Assembly (NCBI RefSeq): GCF_964275005.1
Contig: NC_092705.1
Coordinates: 6,312,641-6,376,640 of the forward strand
Source: Diadema setosum
Taxonomy: Eukaryota > Echinodermata > Echinoidea > Diadematoida > Diadematidae
DNA length: 64,000 nucleotides
Direction: 5' to 3'
Both the position numbers and the translations under genes were made by a program. Shown here piece after piece: positions 21,355-32,676 of the stretch; within the stretch, counting starts at the first letter, position 1, and each line of letters begins with the position of its first letter. The notes under the pieces are model-generated. The model had not been told where the DNA came from, searched no databases, and saw only the letters and a program-made list of their open reading frames with translations.

Positions 21355-24300
21355 ATGCCCATACGTTCTCCATGTGTATTGTGTCAACGACCTGTGCGAA
21401 AAAATCAGGTTTCTCTGTTTTGTTCTTCGTGCAAAAAATGGTACCACAAAAATTGTACAAGCGAAAATTCATATAAACAGAATTGTGATTAGATGTGCGA
21501 ACGATGCCTCTTGTCAGAACTTCCGTTTTCGTCCAGTGCAGATAATTCTGCTGATGTTAGTGTTATTACCAATGAAAACAATGATAGAGATCAGGCCATA
21601 CTTGCAACCCCAGATCCTGTAATATATAGAGAAAATCACTCATATTCAACTTTTGAAGAGACACACAAGTTAATCAAAAGTAAGAATGGTATTCACTTTG
21701 TTCATCTAAACGTCTTTTCATTGTACAAATGTATAGACGAGTTAAGAAGTATGTTTATTTGTAGCAGTTTTGACATATCAACCTTTAGTGAAACGATGTT
21801 AGATGAATCTATCATAGATGAGTGTGTGAATATTGACGGTTACTCTATTATACGAAAAGACAGAAATAGAAAAGGGGGAGGGGTTATAATTTACGTAAAA
21901 CATGGTATTGATTATAAAGTAAGAAATGAGTTGAGTGATAATGATTTAGAATTAATTGTTCTGCAGGTTAATCCCAATAAACAAAAACCTTTCTTTTTAT
22001 GCAACTGGTACAGACCTCCCAATTCCCCAATAGAAGTTTATGATAAGGCTCAAAGAGTATTACAGGGCATAGAATTAACTGGCCTTGAGGTAGTGCTATT
22101 GGGAGATCTGAACTGCGATATTATGAAACCCATGCGGAGTTATCATGCAAATCGCTTATTGTCACTGGCTGAAAGCTTCCACATGAAACAACTTATATCA
22201 AAACCAACTAGAATAACAAACTCCTCGTCAAGCACAATTGATTTAATTTTAACTTCAAATCAAGAAAAGGTGACTTATTCTGATGTAGTACAAATAAGTC
22301 TAAGCGACCATTATATGATTGTAGCTTCCTATGGAAGTAACCAGTCAAAGGTCTATGAACATAAGTATGTCACCTCACGAGATCTTAAAAAGATCATTGT
22401 AGAACATTTTGAAAGAGACTTGTTCAATGAGTCGTGGAACGAAGTTTATCGTGAAAATGGTGTTGAAAAATCATACTCTTCCTTTGTTTCAACGCTTAAG
22501 AACATAATTGATAAGCATGCCCCCTTAAAACAAAAAGAGTAAAGCAAAAGAATGTTCAGTGGATTGATAAAGAGATAAGAGATATGATGAGACAAAGAGA
22601 TAAGCAGAAAAAGAAAGCTAGAATGACAGGAAATGAAGAAGATTGGAAGATATATCAGAAATTGAGAAATAAAGTAACATTATTAATACGAGATGCAAAA
22701 AAAGCATATGTTAAAAACAAGATTCAAGAAAATGCTGGAAATAGTAGAGGGACGTGGAAAGCCTTTACGTTGTATCATCCCCAGTAAACAAAGTAATACT
22801 AATGTTGATAGCGTTAGAAACAATGGCAGGGTTATCCATGATAAGCAGGAAATTTCTAATACATTCAATCAGTATTTTGTCAGTGCAGCTGGTAAATTAA
22901 AGAAAGAATGTAATTTTACCGGCAATTATTCATCATTTTTACTGAACAAAGTAAAAACAAAATTTTCATTTAGGAGAGTTACAGGAGAGGATGTTAACAA
23001 GGTTTTGAAAAATATTCCCGGTAACAAGGCCACAGGATTAGATGAATTACCAGCCAAACTCATCAAAATGGCAACCCCTTTCATAGTCTCTCCCCTAACC
23101 CATGTAATAAATTTGTCTCTCTCAAGTGGTATTATTCCGCAGGAATGGACGGCAGCAATAGTTATACCGGTATTTAAGAGTGGGGACACTATGGAACCTT
23201 CTAATTATCGACCCATTTCGATACTCCCTGTGTTGTCAAAAGTGATTGAACGAATTGTACACGACCAAGTCGTAAACTATCTCAATCTGTATTGTTTGTT
23301 TTTCAAAGGTCAATCGGGATTTCGTAAAAATCATTCAACCGCCACCGGCCTCCTTAACCTAACCGACGATCTTTTTTCTAGTATGGACAATGGCCTGATC
23401 ACTGCTTTCGTAGCTTTAGATCTGAAAAAAGCTTTTGACACAGTGGACCATTCCCTCCTTTTAAAAAAGCTAAGCTGGTATGGGTTTGATGCTACTTGTA
23501 TAGACTGGTTTAATGATTATCTGTGTAAAAGAACGTAAGTAACGAGAGTAAACGGGTCAATCTCCTCACCCGACACAGTTGAATGCGGAGTCCCACAAGG
23601 GTCCATTATCGGACCCCTCCTATTCTTGCTCTTTATAAACGATTTGCCAAACGCATTAAAGCATTGTTCTGTATCGCTCTATGCTGACGATACTCGTCTT
23701 TACTTTTCCTCCAATAACCCTCAAACAATAGCAGATAAGGTAAACGATGATCTTGAATCTGTGGCGCTTTGGCTGGATGCAAATAAACTTATGTTGAATG
23801 TAAATAAAACAGAATATATGATTATGGGCTCCAAGAAAAAAAAACCAAACAATTTCACAACTCTAATTTTCAACTACTTATTGGTAATACACCAGTGAGA
23901 GAGGTCTTCAGCTGTAAATATCTAGGAGTCATTCTAGACCCAAGTCTAAATTGGAAGCTGCATATAGATTATATTCACACCAAAATCATTCGTAATCTAT
24001 TCCTTTTCCGCAAAGCTATACCGCATATAGAATATCACGTCGCAAAAATGTTATGTTTCTCTATAATCCAATCGCATTTCGATTACTGCTCTATCGTATG
24101 GAACAATGCAAACAAGTGCAATCTAGACAAACTTTGAGTCCTACAAAATAGAGCAGTACGAATTTTAAACAAAGCGTGTCCCTACAAACGAACATATGAG
24201 TTATATGATGAGACCAAAATATTATCTATTGATAATCGCTGGAAGATAGGAAATTTGACTATGTTATTTAAAGTACTTCATAATATGGCCCCTTTTTATA

Positions 24301-24550
24301 TGTCATCGAGGATCAAACTACGAAGTAATTCATATAATATAAGAAATAGTTTTTTAAAATTACAATTACCTAAACCTAAAACAGAGTTTTTAAAGCGAAG
24401 TTTTTTTTTTTTTTTTGTTTTTTTTTGTTTTTTTTTGTTTTTTTTTTTTTTTACAGCAGCATTAAGTTATTTAATTCTTTATCTCAAGAAATACGGAGCA
24501 TAAAGAATGTCAACTCCTTTACTCGCTCTCTCAGAAGTTTAACTTTTTAG
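21355..24550 (+). pseudogene. LINE ORF2: PHD-like finger, APE endonuclease, reverse transcriptase
   Basis: From ATG at 21355 the frame first gives a zinc finger (C..C, C..C, H..C, then C..C across 21373-21510; CSSCKKWYHKNC is diagnostic). A TAG at 21490 interrupts it. The APE-type endonuclease follows (about 21690-22350: SETML, RKGGGVIIYV, YRPP, LGDLNCD, TIDLILT, SDHYMI). The frame shifts near 22535, is read in another frame to about 22765, then returns. The reverse transcriptase runs about 22980-23830 with NYRPISILP, GQSGFRKNHSTA, FVALDLKKAFDTVDH, GVPQGSIIGP and YADDTRLY; a TAA lies at 23536. Another frame change falls near 23885, a TGA at 24136, and a T-run at 24400-24452 shifts the frame again. 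The C-terminus (SIKLFNSLSQEIRS...) ends at TAG 24548. The enzyme would nick DNA and copy its RNA at the target; this copy is inactive. Confidence 0.85.
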
Positions 24551-25690
24551 ATAATTTATTCAGAAAGCTGAACAGATAATTGTGTTATTTGTTACTTGTT
24601 CTCAGGTTAAGGTAAGGAAACCCCACTAGCATTCACTTTGTAGTTGTTGAACTCAAAGTTGTTCTATTACTAACTCCTTATGATTTTTTTCCTCTGTGTA
24701 CTTTACAATTTCACATTTGTTTCAGTCAAATTGTTTGCTTGTTTGTTTGTTATTGTCTGTTTGTTTGAAAAATATATCTATCTTGTGTTCTAGTTGTAAT
24801 TATATTGTATTAATTCTATTAATGCTTTTGCAAATCCTCTTGATTGTTTATTTTATGTATTTTCTTGCCTTTAATGAATTTTACCAACCATTTGTATTAC
24901 CATGCCGACCTTATATTGTTTATACTTCTTTTATACACTATGTAACTAAATTTTGTCTTTTTTTTTTGTCATTTATGACTCATGTTTTTTACTTGAATAC
25001 TCATCAAATTAAGAACTTATTTTTATCATTCCTAACAACGAAGTTGGTTTTAACCTGAAAGTATTATTTAATTTAATTGCATGATTTGATATTGATCTAT
25101 ATAGTCTTTTTATTTATCATTGTTTTATACTGTTTAAACCATTTCTGTTTTATTTTGTAGACATATTTGATCTTTAATTTGTAAAGCATTTTATATTTAA
25201 TTTCATATGTCTTGAATATTATTTATATTTCACATTGTTCATTTAATTTGTTAATTATATATTTTGAATTGATTTTACCCTTAATGAATATGATTTAATT
25301 CAATAAGATGATTCAGTACATGTATAGATTATAAAATTTCTTTTCAGTTATTGTTTTATTTATCGTTTTTGTATTTCTTAAATCTGTTAGATTGTTATAA
25401 CCGTATCTGATTAACAATTGGTAAACTATTGTATGATTCATTTCCTTATTTAATGTTTCAGACTTTATTTTTACATTTATTTTGTCTAATTTATTTGTTA
25501 ATTTCTTTGTTTTCATTTGACCACTGTACAAAATCTTATACATCTTGTTTTTTCCCAGTTTGCTGTTATGTATAGAGTTACCATACGTTTGTATTTGTTC
25601 ATTGTTTTGTATACGTTGTATTTTTACATGTATGTGGACCCCTTTGGAAATCAGTCTTGAGCTGAAAGGGCTATCCACCCTATGAATGGA

Positions 25691-25914
25691 AATGATGCAC
25701 ATACTCATGCATATTCACCCATGCTATTATTGTATACTGTATTATGTAATGCGACAGTGAGGTTAGTTCAGAGCCAATTGTATGTGTTGTCAACTGGTTG
25801 TTCCTCAGCATTCCGAAGACGTTCGGGATTTACAGGTTGTTTTTTCCAACCCGTTTTAAGCCACTGTTGTGAAAAGAAATATACACGTCGAATGTGCGTA
25901 AAATATAATATTTA
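25691..25914. other. Intron 3 of the transporter, unremarkable
   Basis: AT-rich intron sequence between the LINE tail and the next MITE. Confidence 0.5.
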
Positions 25915-25916
25915 TA

Positions 25917-26100
25917 CAGCCAAACCTGTCTATAGCGACCACCGTTAATAGCAACTACCTGCCGTATTTGCATGCGACCACTACGCACAATTCCCCCCAA
26001 GAGAAAAGCCATGCTAACGACCCTGTCTATAGCGACCACCTGTCTACAACGGCCACTTTTTCGTCTCCCATGGATGGCCGCTCTAGACAGGTTTGACATG
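25917..26100. mobile_element. Short MITE with CTGTCTATAGCGACC repeats (184 bp)
   Basis: The ends read AAACCTGTCTATAGCGACC and, inverted, AAACCTGTCTAGAGCGGCC. The interior repeats CCTGTCTATAGCGACCACCT. TA lies directly before it at 25915. A decayed copy is at about 29297-29430. The pattern is like pogo/Tigger-type MITEs. Confidence 0.7.
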
Positions 26101-27405
26101 ATATGTACATTTCATTTCTTTATAAATGCATCATATGTTTTGAATATCCAATTGCGGTGCTTGCATTGGGCATTATTCGTTATTCTTTTGGACTGAAATA
26201 AGACTAAAAAGTAAAAACAAAAGGCACACACAACAATACACTAAGCAAGTCGAAGGATAAGTCAAGAAAGAGGGGGGGGGGGGTGGGGGAACGGAAAAGG
26301 GGCACTTGCCGCTCAACTTAGCTCCATGACAAATTCGAACTTCGAGGCAACGTCCCTGTGGGGTCTCTTTTAACTTCCTCTTCAGGGGTTTCACGACCAG
26401 TATAAATACACTTTTTTTTCTGTCACGGTTCTACAAATAGTACGACTTAATACCCCAGTTACACAGTTCCATTGCCTGGGGACAATGATGACGGTCACCG
26501 ACGGTCGAAACATGAAGCTCCTTAGTCGAAACATGAACGTCCAGTATCTTGTCTCCTATTAAGCCTCCTCCCCCCCCCCTCCCCCGAGAACCCCTGCCTA
26601 AAGGCCCCCGTGAAAGTCCACCAAACTGTTCGTCATATTCGTGGGAAATCCTGATGTCCACATCATTTTGTTTAAGATGTAATCATGAACTTTGAGAGAG
26701 AGAGAGAGGGGGGAAAAAAACAAGATCAGACGTCCAGTATCTTGTCTCCTAACCAAATGAATCATGTCATTGGAGGTCTTGAGGGGGCAGCCGGAAGAAT
26801 TCTTACAAAACGTTTGTCTTTCAAGAATGCAGCAGTCTACACAATACAAAACTAAGATGCGCTCCAGCTTTCTCAGTGTGGCGAGATGTTTTGAATGTTA
26901 TTATCACTATTATTATTATTATTATTATTATCATTATTATTATTATCATTTTGTCTTTAGATACCTACCATACCTATATACTTTGGAGCCCAGCACCTGT
27001 GCCCCCTCCAGTCTAGAATATGAATAATATAATATAATCATAACTTTGTATCCTCTTCACTAATGTGGATGATTCCTGTCAAGCGTTGATTACAATGTTG
27101 CCATGCATCAAATTTCTTTCAAATGGGATGGAAATATCAATTTTTGCACATGTTGAATCTCTCTGAAAAAAAAAGAACAAAAAATCCTTTTTGGGGCCCT
27201 ATCCAATCACTATACTGCCACTTCCATGATCTACAGATACATGCATTAACCGCTTACATTGCGCAGAATCTATAGGGTTGAGTTCGACTGAACTTCTTTT
27301 TAGGGAGTATGTTTAAAAGGGGACGATCATCATCAACTTTCAGATGGCTAAGTTACACGAAAAAGCTGGAGGCTGCCAAAAGTAGTACTGGTACTAGTAG
27401 TAGTG

Positions 27406-27451
<46 letters not shown>

Positions 27452-27993
27452 AAGAAGAAGAAGAAGAAGAAGAAGAAGAAGAAGAAGAAGAAGAAGAAGA
27501 AGAAGAACGGCAACGACAAACACCTGTAGACTCAGGTGACCTAGATTGTATTTGACTGGAGGAGATACCAATCTGTCCTCAAACATTATACACGTATAAT
27601 CATGGTAATTGGGGTCACTGTTCACATGGTTCACCCCTGGTAACCTTTGCCTTGCACCTGGCAATTGCAGCAACCACTTGCGATTCAATGTTTTTGAACG
27701 CATGAAAGATGCTGATAAGATGGTTTTATAATCATAACGATACTCCTACTCCAGGAGGAAAAAAAAAAGGTAAAATATTTGGCTTTGGCCCAAACAATGT
27801 TTGCAACCAACTGCAGAAGAATCATGAATTGACTCACTTTAAGCGTATGAAAGACGGTAAGAGGTTTTGCATTCCGTACGTATCTTAATTGGACTCTTTG
27901 TATACTAATGATGTAGAATCTGGACTACACCAGTACACTGTCCCTTCCCCTGTCCCCCTCCCCTCCCTACCATTAACGAAAGCTGGTACTCAC
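26101..27993. other. Intron 3 of the transporter, repeat-rich
   Basis: Contains G- and C-runs (about 26271-26285 and 26570-26585), a direct repeat CGTCCAGTATCTTGTCTCCT at about 26528 and 26729, a TTA array at about 26898-26951 and an AGT array joined to an AAG array at 27393-27508. The long serine, arginine or leucine stretches that these arrays give on translation are artefacts. No exon is recognised. Confidence 0.6.
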
Positions 27994-29217
27994 CTCCAAG
28001 GACAGGGCCCACGATACCACCAAGTCCGTGACATAATAAAACGAGTCCCACTGCCTTGCCTAAGTGAGCTTTTCCCACGTACTGCATGGCAAGTACAACC
28101 TCCAGGCTAAATGTGGCGCCACTGGAGGCCCCAGCCACCATGCAAGTTAAAGCGTACAGCCAGTACGTCGAGCTCGCCATGCACACGACGACAGCCAGTC
28201 CGCATGTGACCATGAAGATCATGTACAGATTCGTGGGGGACAGCCAACCCAAGTCGACGAGGAAGCCGCTGGCGAAGCGGCCAATGGTGCTGCCGATGCC
28301 GATGAAAGAGATCAAAAAGGACGCCACCTGCGGTTCGATGCCCCGGAGAATCACCATGGCGACGAGGTGGTTGGTGACGGTATTGTAACAAAAGCCAACC
28401 ATGAATTGTGAAAATAGTAAGATTGATAGGCGAAAGCTGTGGGCCAGCATGGACATTCCCACTGAACGGAAGGCCGCGTGCAACGGGTTATATAGTTTGA
28501 CACTAGCATCCAAGTTTATGACTTCAGCAATATCACAATTTGCTGCAACGGATGAAGCAGTCTTGACTTTGGTAGTTGAGCCTTTGTCATTTGTATCTAC
28601 TTTACAGCATACGCTTTTGTTCTTATCCACTTTGGTTAAGGATTCGTTATTTTGTAACGGACTTGTTACGTCATAATCACAAACTAAGTTTACCTCTGGC
28701 GCCGTTGAGGGACTACAACAGTCTGCACCGCTCTTATCATTCGTCTTTTCACAGTTTGTGCTATGCGTTTTGCTGGAGGTGTTGGAATTGATATTAGGGT
28801 CAGAGTTTTCCTCAGTGCTTACGGGTCGGTACTGATTGAACTTGCGACTTGTGTCGTTGGCTAGGTCGTCAGACCCTGGCATCGGCTGGTATAGAGAGCC
28901 ACTCTGACCGCTGATTTCCAGCGCGCCGCGATTGAGTACAGTGTTCCCCTGGCCGTTCACGACTGGTTGTGTCTCCCACGAGTCATCCGGCCGAAGGAGA
29001 AGGCTCGTAACAATGAGATTCCCCACGATGGCGCTGACGATCAGCAGGCTGCCCTGCCAGCCGTACATGTCGGTGAGGAGCTGGACCAAGGGCGGGAAGA
29101 GAGTTAACCCGAGGCCCGACCCGGCCGACGAGATACCGCGAATCGTGCTGAAGTTCTTGTCGAAGTAGTTAGCTATCGCCACGGCGTGGGCCGGGAACAG
29201 TGCACCGCAGAACAGCC
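27994..29217 (-). CDS. SLC16 (MCT-like) transporter, exon 3 (main exon)
   Basis: A 1224 bp minus-strand exon (408 codons) encoding about residues 111-519. The acceptor is CTCTCTAATGCTAG and the donor CTTGGAG|GTGAGTA, both phase 1. It begins in TM4 (GLFCGALFPAHAVAIANYF), continues with the TM5 region (RGISSAGSGLGLTLFPP), then a central cytoplasmic loop of about 170 residues rich in Ser, Asn, Asp, Lys and Cys, as expected between TM6 and TM7 of SLC16. TM7-TM11 follow, with IGSTIGRFASGFLVDLGWLS, the family's conserved G..IGR..SG...D segment at TM8. The family signature before TM5 is altered: YFDKNFSTIRG stands where most members have YF..RR..A.G. The exon is uninterrupted and GC-rich, which supports an active gene. 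The substrate cannot be told from sequence. Confidence 0.95.
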
Positions 29218-29296
29218 CTAGCATTAGAGAGAGGAATACAAAATGATGAAGATTAGTAAATCTCATAAAGTTTCTGACAATGCTTCCAGATGGTGA

Positions 29297-29430
29297 TATC
29301 ACCTCTCGATAGCGGCCAATCAACTGCCGTGTAGGCCCACTCACGAGAGAAAAACCACTTGAAAGCCCTGTCTCTAGCGGTCACCTGCCCATAGCAACCC
29401 TCTTTTTTCCTCTCCCTTGGCTGGCTAGTC
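29297..29430. mobile_element. Decayed copy of the CTGTCTATAGCGACC MITE
   Basis: TAGCGGCCAATCAACTGCCG, AGAGAAAAACCACTTGAAAG and CCCTGTCTCTAGCGGTCACC align in order with the element at 25917-26100, with many substitutions. It sits about 80 bp from the acceptor of exon 3. Confidence 0.6.
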
Positions 29431-30404
29431 CAATACACGAGATTGACTGTGTTTCCTCTCAGTTTCAATGTTAATCTGTTTTATTCATTAATTTGTGCAA
29501 ATACAAAAAAAAAATGTGACAAATCAACAACTGTATTCTAACTGTAATGTGACAAATCTGTTATAACTATGTGGAAAGTCATTCTAACATGAATAAATAT
29601 ATGGGTACATGAAAAAAAAAACACATTTTGAGGTACAGAGGGAGGAGATTATCATCAATAAAGCAGTGTGCTTGAGTGGGAAGACGGCTCGCTATAACAT
29701 AGTAGCTATGAAAAAACAAACACATTTGAACTAAAGAAACAACAACAGAAAAAAAAAATGCCCGAGAGTGTCAAGTACATGCATTGTGCATGTACCACAA
29801 ATTTAGCCATCAACTTTAGCATCAACTATAATACAGAGACGAAAGAAATATACGCGGGACAGAAATGCGACACCTAAAATAGAGAAAAGAGAGAAAGGGG
29901 TATCAACAGTGTTCCAGCATTTGCTGCTCTATTTCAATCATGAACAAAAAGTGTCGTCACCTCGGAAGTTCTATTTCTTTGAGCCTGTGAACGTGAATGA
30001 TAGTGTAGGTAATAAGGGTTGTTTATTATGACATTTGATTAGTGAGTTGGACTGTAATTATTCCATGTATTCGAATGACAGATTGCCAAAAGGATTTTTT
30101 TTTTTTTAATGAATAATTTCAAACTGAGTTCCGTACATAAATTACAATCGCTATAGCGACTATGTTCTCATTTCGCACTTACATGTGGACCTTCAGAGCA
30201 TTTCAATTCGTAAATGCATTTTCAACCTGCAACATCCCCAGTGCTTATTTGAGATATTGGCGTGGTTAGATATTATCCAAGCGACGTATTGTTTCATGAT
30301 GTACTGTGTATTTCTGTTGGGTTCTTGTTTTAAACCTTTCTATCCTCCTTTCAAATCATATACACCAAAGCATACATCCATTGTTCACGTCGTTTGGAAA
30401 AATG

Positions 30405-30473
<69 letters not shown>

Positions 30474-31172
30474 ACAGTAAGAAAATGACAGCTACCTTTA
30501 AAATTAATGAAGCAGTTTGGACTATTGTACTCCCCTAATAACCACTCGTTGACCCCTGGTCGAGATAAGTACATGCATATTTGAAAGGGATATTACAACT
30601 GATTACATCCTGATGTCTGTTCGCCTCGACCAAGAAAACAATTGCTCTCATAATGATTTTTTTTTTTCACTACGTCCTATAAAGGTACACAAAATCAAGG
30701 TCAGGTCTTTATACTGGATGTGTCTACATAACCTTGGGGTTCTTAAAAAAGGAAGATCGACCACGATTGCAATCAAGGGAATTCGAACCGTATGTCCCGA
30801 CCCTCTTTTAATAATCAGCGGGAGGTCAGTGTCGCTATATAGCGTGGGATGATTATCGTAGCAGTGGGCATGGTAGGATGCATCAGGGAGGTGAGACCTC
30901 CGGATGCATATAGAGTTTAAGTGTACTTGACGAAGAATAGACGCAAACTAGTTTGGTGTTTGTTTGTTTGTTTTTTTTTTTGCTTTTTTTTCATATTTGA
31001 TATCTCACCAAACGATGTGAAACTCGGGTCTCTAGAAAGAGTTTTGGCTCTGCTCATCGATAGCGCTATAGTGCTGAAAACTTTTGGTAGAAAGAACGAA
31101 AAACAAAAAACCAACGAAAAAAAACCCAACACAGAAACTGGACTGATCTTTGAGAATAGGTTATCAGGAAGG

Positions 31173-31666
31173 GTACTGTTCGTTATTCCGAAGGTTCGTT
31201 ATTCCGAAGGTTCGTTAATCCGAAACACACAAATTCCTTATACCTAGAGGTTCGTTAATCCGAAAATGGAAAAGGGTTCGTTAATCCGAACATTTGTGGC
31301 GTTATTCCGAAGGTTTGTTATTCCGAAGGTTCGTTTATCCGAAAATGAAATAGGGTTCGCTATTCCGAAGGTTCGTTTATCCGAAAATGAAATAGGGCTC
31401 GTTATTCCGAAGGTTCGTTAATCCGAAAATGAAATAGGGTTCGTTATTCCGAAGGTTCGTTGATCGGACAATGAAATAGGGTCCGTAACGTACTGACCTT
31501 CGGAATAACGAGCTGTGTTTCATTTTCGGATTAACGAACCTTCGGAATAACAAACCTTATCACATTTTCGGATTAACGAACCTTCGGAATAACGAACCTT
31601 CGGAATAACGAATCTTCGGACTAAAGAACCTTCGGAATAACGAACCTTCTGAATAACGAACTGTAA
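31173..31666. repeat. Foldback element made of GGTTCGTTATTCCGAA units
   Basis: About 300 bp of 16-17 bp units in one orientation (GGTTCGTTATTCCGAA and GGTTCGTTAATCCGAAAA with GAAATAG spacers) are followed by about 165 bp of the same units inverted. The outer ends (TACTGTTCGTTATTC and, inverted, TACAGTTCGTTATTC) match. It lies in intron 2. Confidence 0.8.
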
Positions 31667-32106
31667 CCATTGCCCTCTGGGAGTAATTGCCCGGATACGC
31701 CGACAGACAAGTATATGACCTTCAGAGCAAAATGTTGACCTCAGCCTTTTGTTTCTCTCTTTTTTTACACTTGACAAGAAGCAACATATCATTTCTTTCT
31801 TTAAATATCCTGGGGAAAAAAATAAGATTCTGGGCGTTCATTAATACAACGTGTTACATAATACGTTTCCATTGAAACACATTCAACTTTGATTTAGGGC
31901 ATTTACGAGATTAAGTTACTTAGCTACTACACAATGTAAAGTTCGCAAGAAAACCATGCAAGGACGGCGAATTGACGGCAGCAATTAATCGACCAATCAC
32001 CCTCACCCTTCGTATTAAACGAGAAGGCAAGCAAACTTACAAAAAAACAGATAAACGAACAAACACTGATAAGATACTTATGAAATGGAAATGAAAGTAC
32101 ATTCAC

Positions 32107-32253
32107 CTGATATGACTCCATACGTCAGGCATAGCATCAAACGAGAAGGCGCAAACACACTCAGCAGTATTCCTAGCGATGTCATGAGACCGCCTACTAC
32201 TCCTACTATCCGACATCCTACTTTACTGACTATTGCACCGGAAGACAACCCAC
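32107..32253 (-). CDS. SLC16 (MCT-like) transporter, exon 2
   Basis: A 147 bp minus-strand exon (49 codons) encoding about residues 62-111, TM2-TM3 of the transporter and the start of TM4. The acceptor is TTCTTCATACATGCAG and the donor CATATCAG|GTGAAT. Both junctions are phase 1, agreeing with exons 1 and 3. The protein reads GLSSGAIVSKVGCRIVGVVG, where the G....S..G.R.V...G pattern is the usual SLC16 loop between TM2 and TM3, then a hydrophobic TM3 and LTYGVISG, which joins GLFCGALFP of exon 3 to give the expected TM4. Confidence 0.92.
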
Positions 32254-32622
32254 CTGCATGTATGAAGAAGACAATGAGGGGGAAAAATTGTGACATGATA
32301 AATATGATTGATATTTTTTATTCATTCTTTATTCTTACTCTATCCTCTCTTTTTTCTCTTTTTTACTCATGTCCTATCAAATGCTATCATATCCAACTCA
32401 CATTATTCTGAAGTTATTCCGCCAGGAATTATGTTTTACACTTTTATACCAGAAAAAAAAGTTGAATTTCGCCATTATGACACTATCAGTGGAAACTTGT
32501 GAGGGGATGACATCATCAACTCCCTCACACATTCATATCAATTATTCAATAACTGTTAAAAAATAACAGAACTTTACGCTTTCAAAACTTCACTACTTTT
32601 TATCTGATTCTGATCAGATTGT

Positions 32623-32676
<54 letters not shown>

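Larger units (their letters stand above)
20400..25690 (+). mobile_element. CR1/L2-group LINE, about 5.3 kb, nearly complete but decayed
   Basis: A non-LTR retrotransposon inside intron 3 of the transporter, antisense to it. It has ORF1 (20489-21316), ORF2 with zinc finger, endonuclease and reverse transcriptase (21355-24550) and a long AT-rich 3' UTR ending with CTGAAAGGGCTATCCACC at about 25656-25680. The same tail form (CTGAAAGGGCTACCCTG) is at about 59083. The 5' end is approximate; the element begins within about 200 bp of the transporter exon. ORF2 carries two in-frame stops and several frameshifts, so this copy cannot move itself. Confidence 0.85.
29218..32106. other. Intron 2 of the transporter
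   Basis: GT-AG intron of 2.9 kb. It holds a decayed copy of the 25.9 kb MITE (about 29297-29430), a CA array joined to an AG array at 30408-30472, a small hairpin at about 30883-30904 (GGGAGGT facing ACCTCC) and the ladder-like repeat element at 31173-31666. No other exon was recognised. Confidence 0.65.

Noticed and set aside
24696-25058. 120-codon hydrophobic frame after LINE ORF2
   Set aside because: T-rich composition of the LINE 3' UTR explains it; no conserved motif and no coding bias.
27393-27508. Long poly-Ser/poly-Arg or poly-Leu frames
   Set aside because: They are translations of an AGT array joined to an AAG array in an intron of the transporter.
28086-28391. Small frames on both strands within the transporter exon
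   Set aside because: Shadows of the main coding frame.
27905-29344. Reading the transporter exon as a single-exon gene of 479 codons
   Set aside because: Both ends run past clear splice sites (acceptor at 29218, donor at 27993), and the added ends have no SLC16 similarity, while exons at 32107 and 20089 supply the missing helices in phase.
30356-30574. Frames with alternating His/Thr and Arg/Glu or Ser/Leu and Cys/Val
   Set aside because: Translations of the CA and AG arrays at 30408-30472.
30770-30850. Possible tRNA gene on the minus strand (GGTTCGAATTCC-like string)
   Set aside because: The bases around it do not form a T stem, and no A box, anticodon arm or acceptor stem can be paired.
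31173-31666. CRISPR-like array
   Set aside because: The units have no unique spacers of constant length, half are inverted, and the host is a eukaryote.
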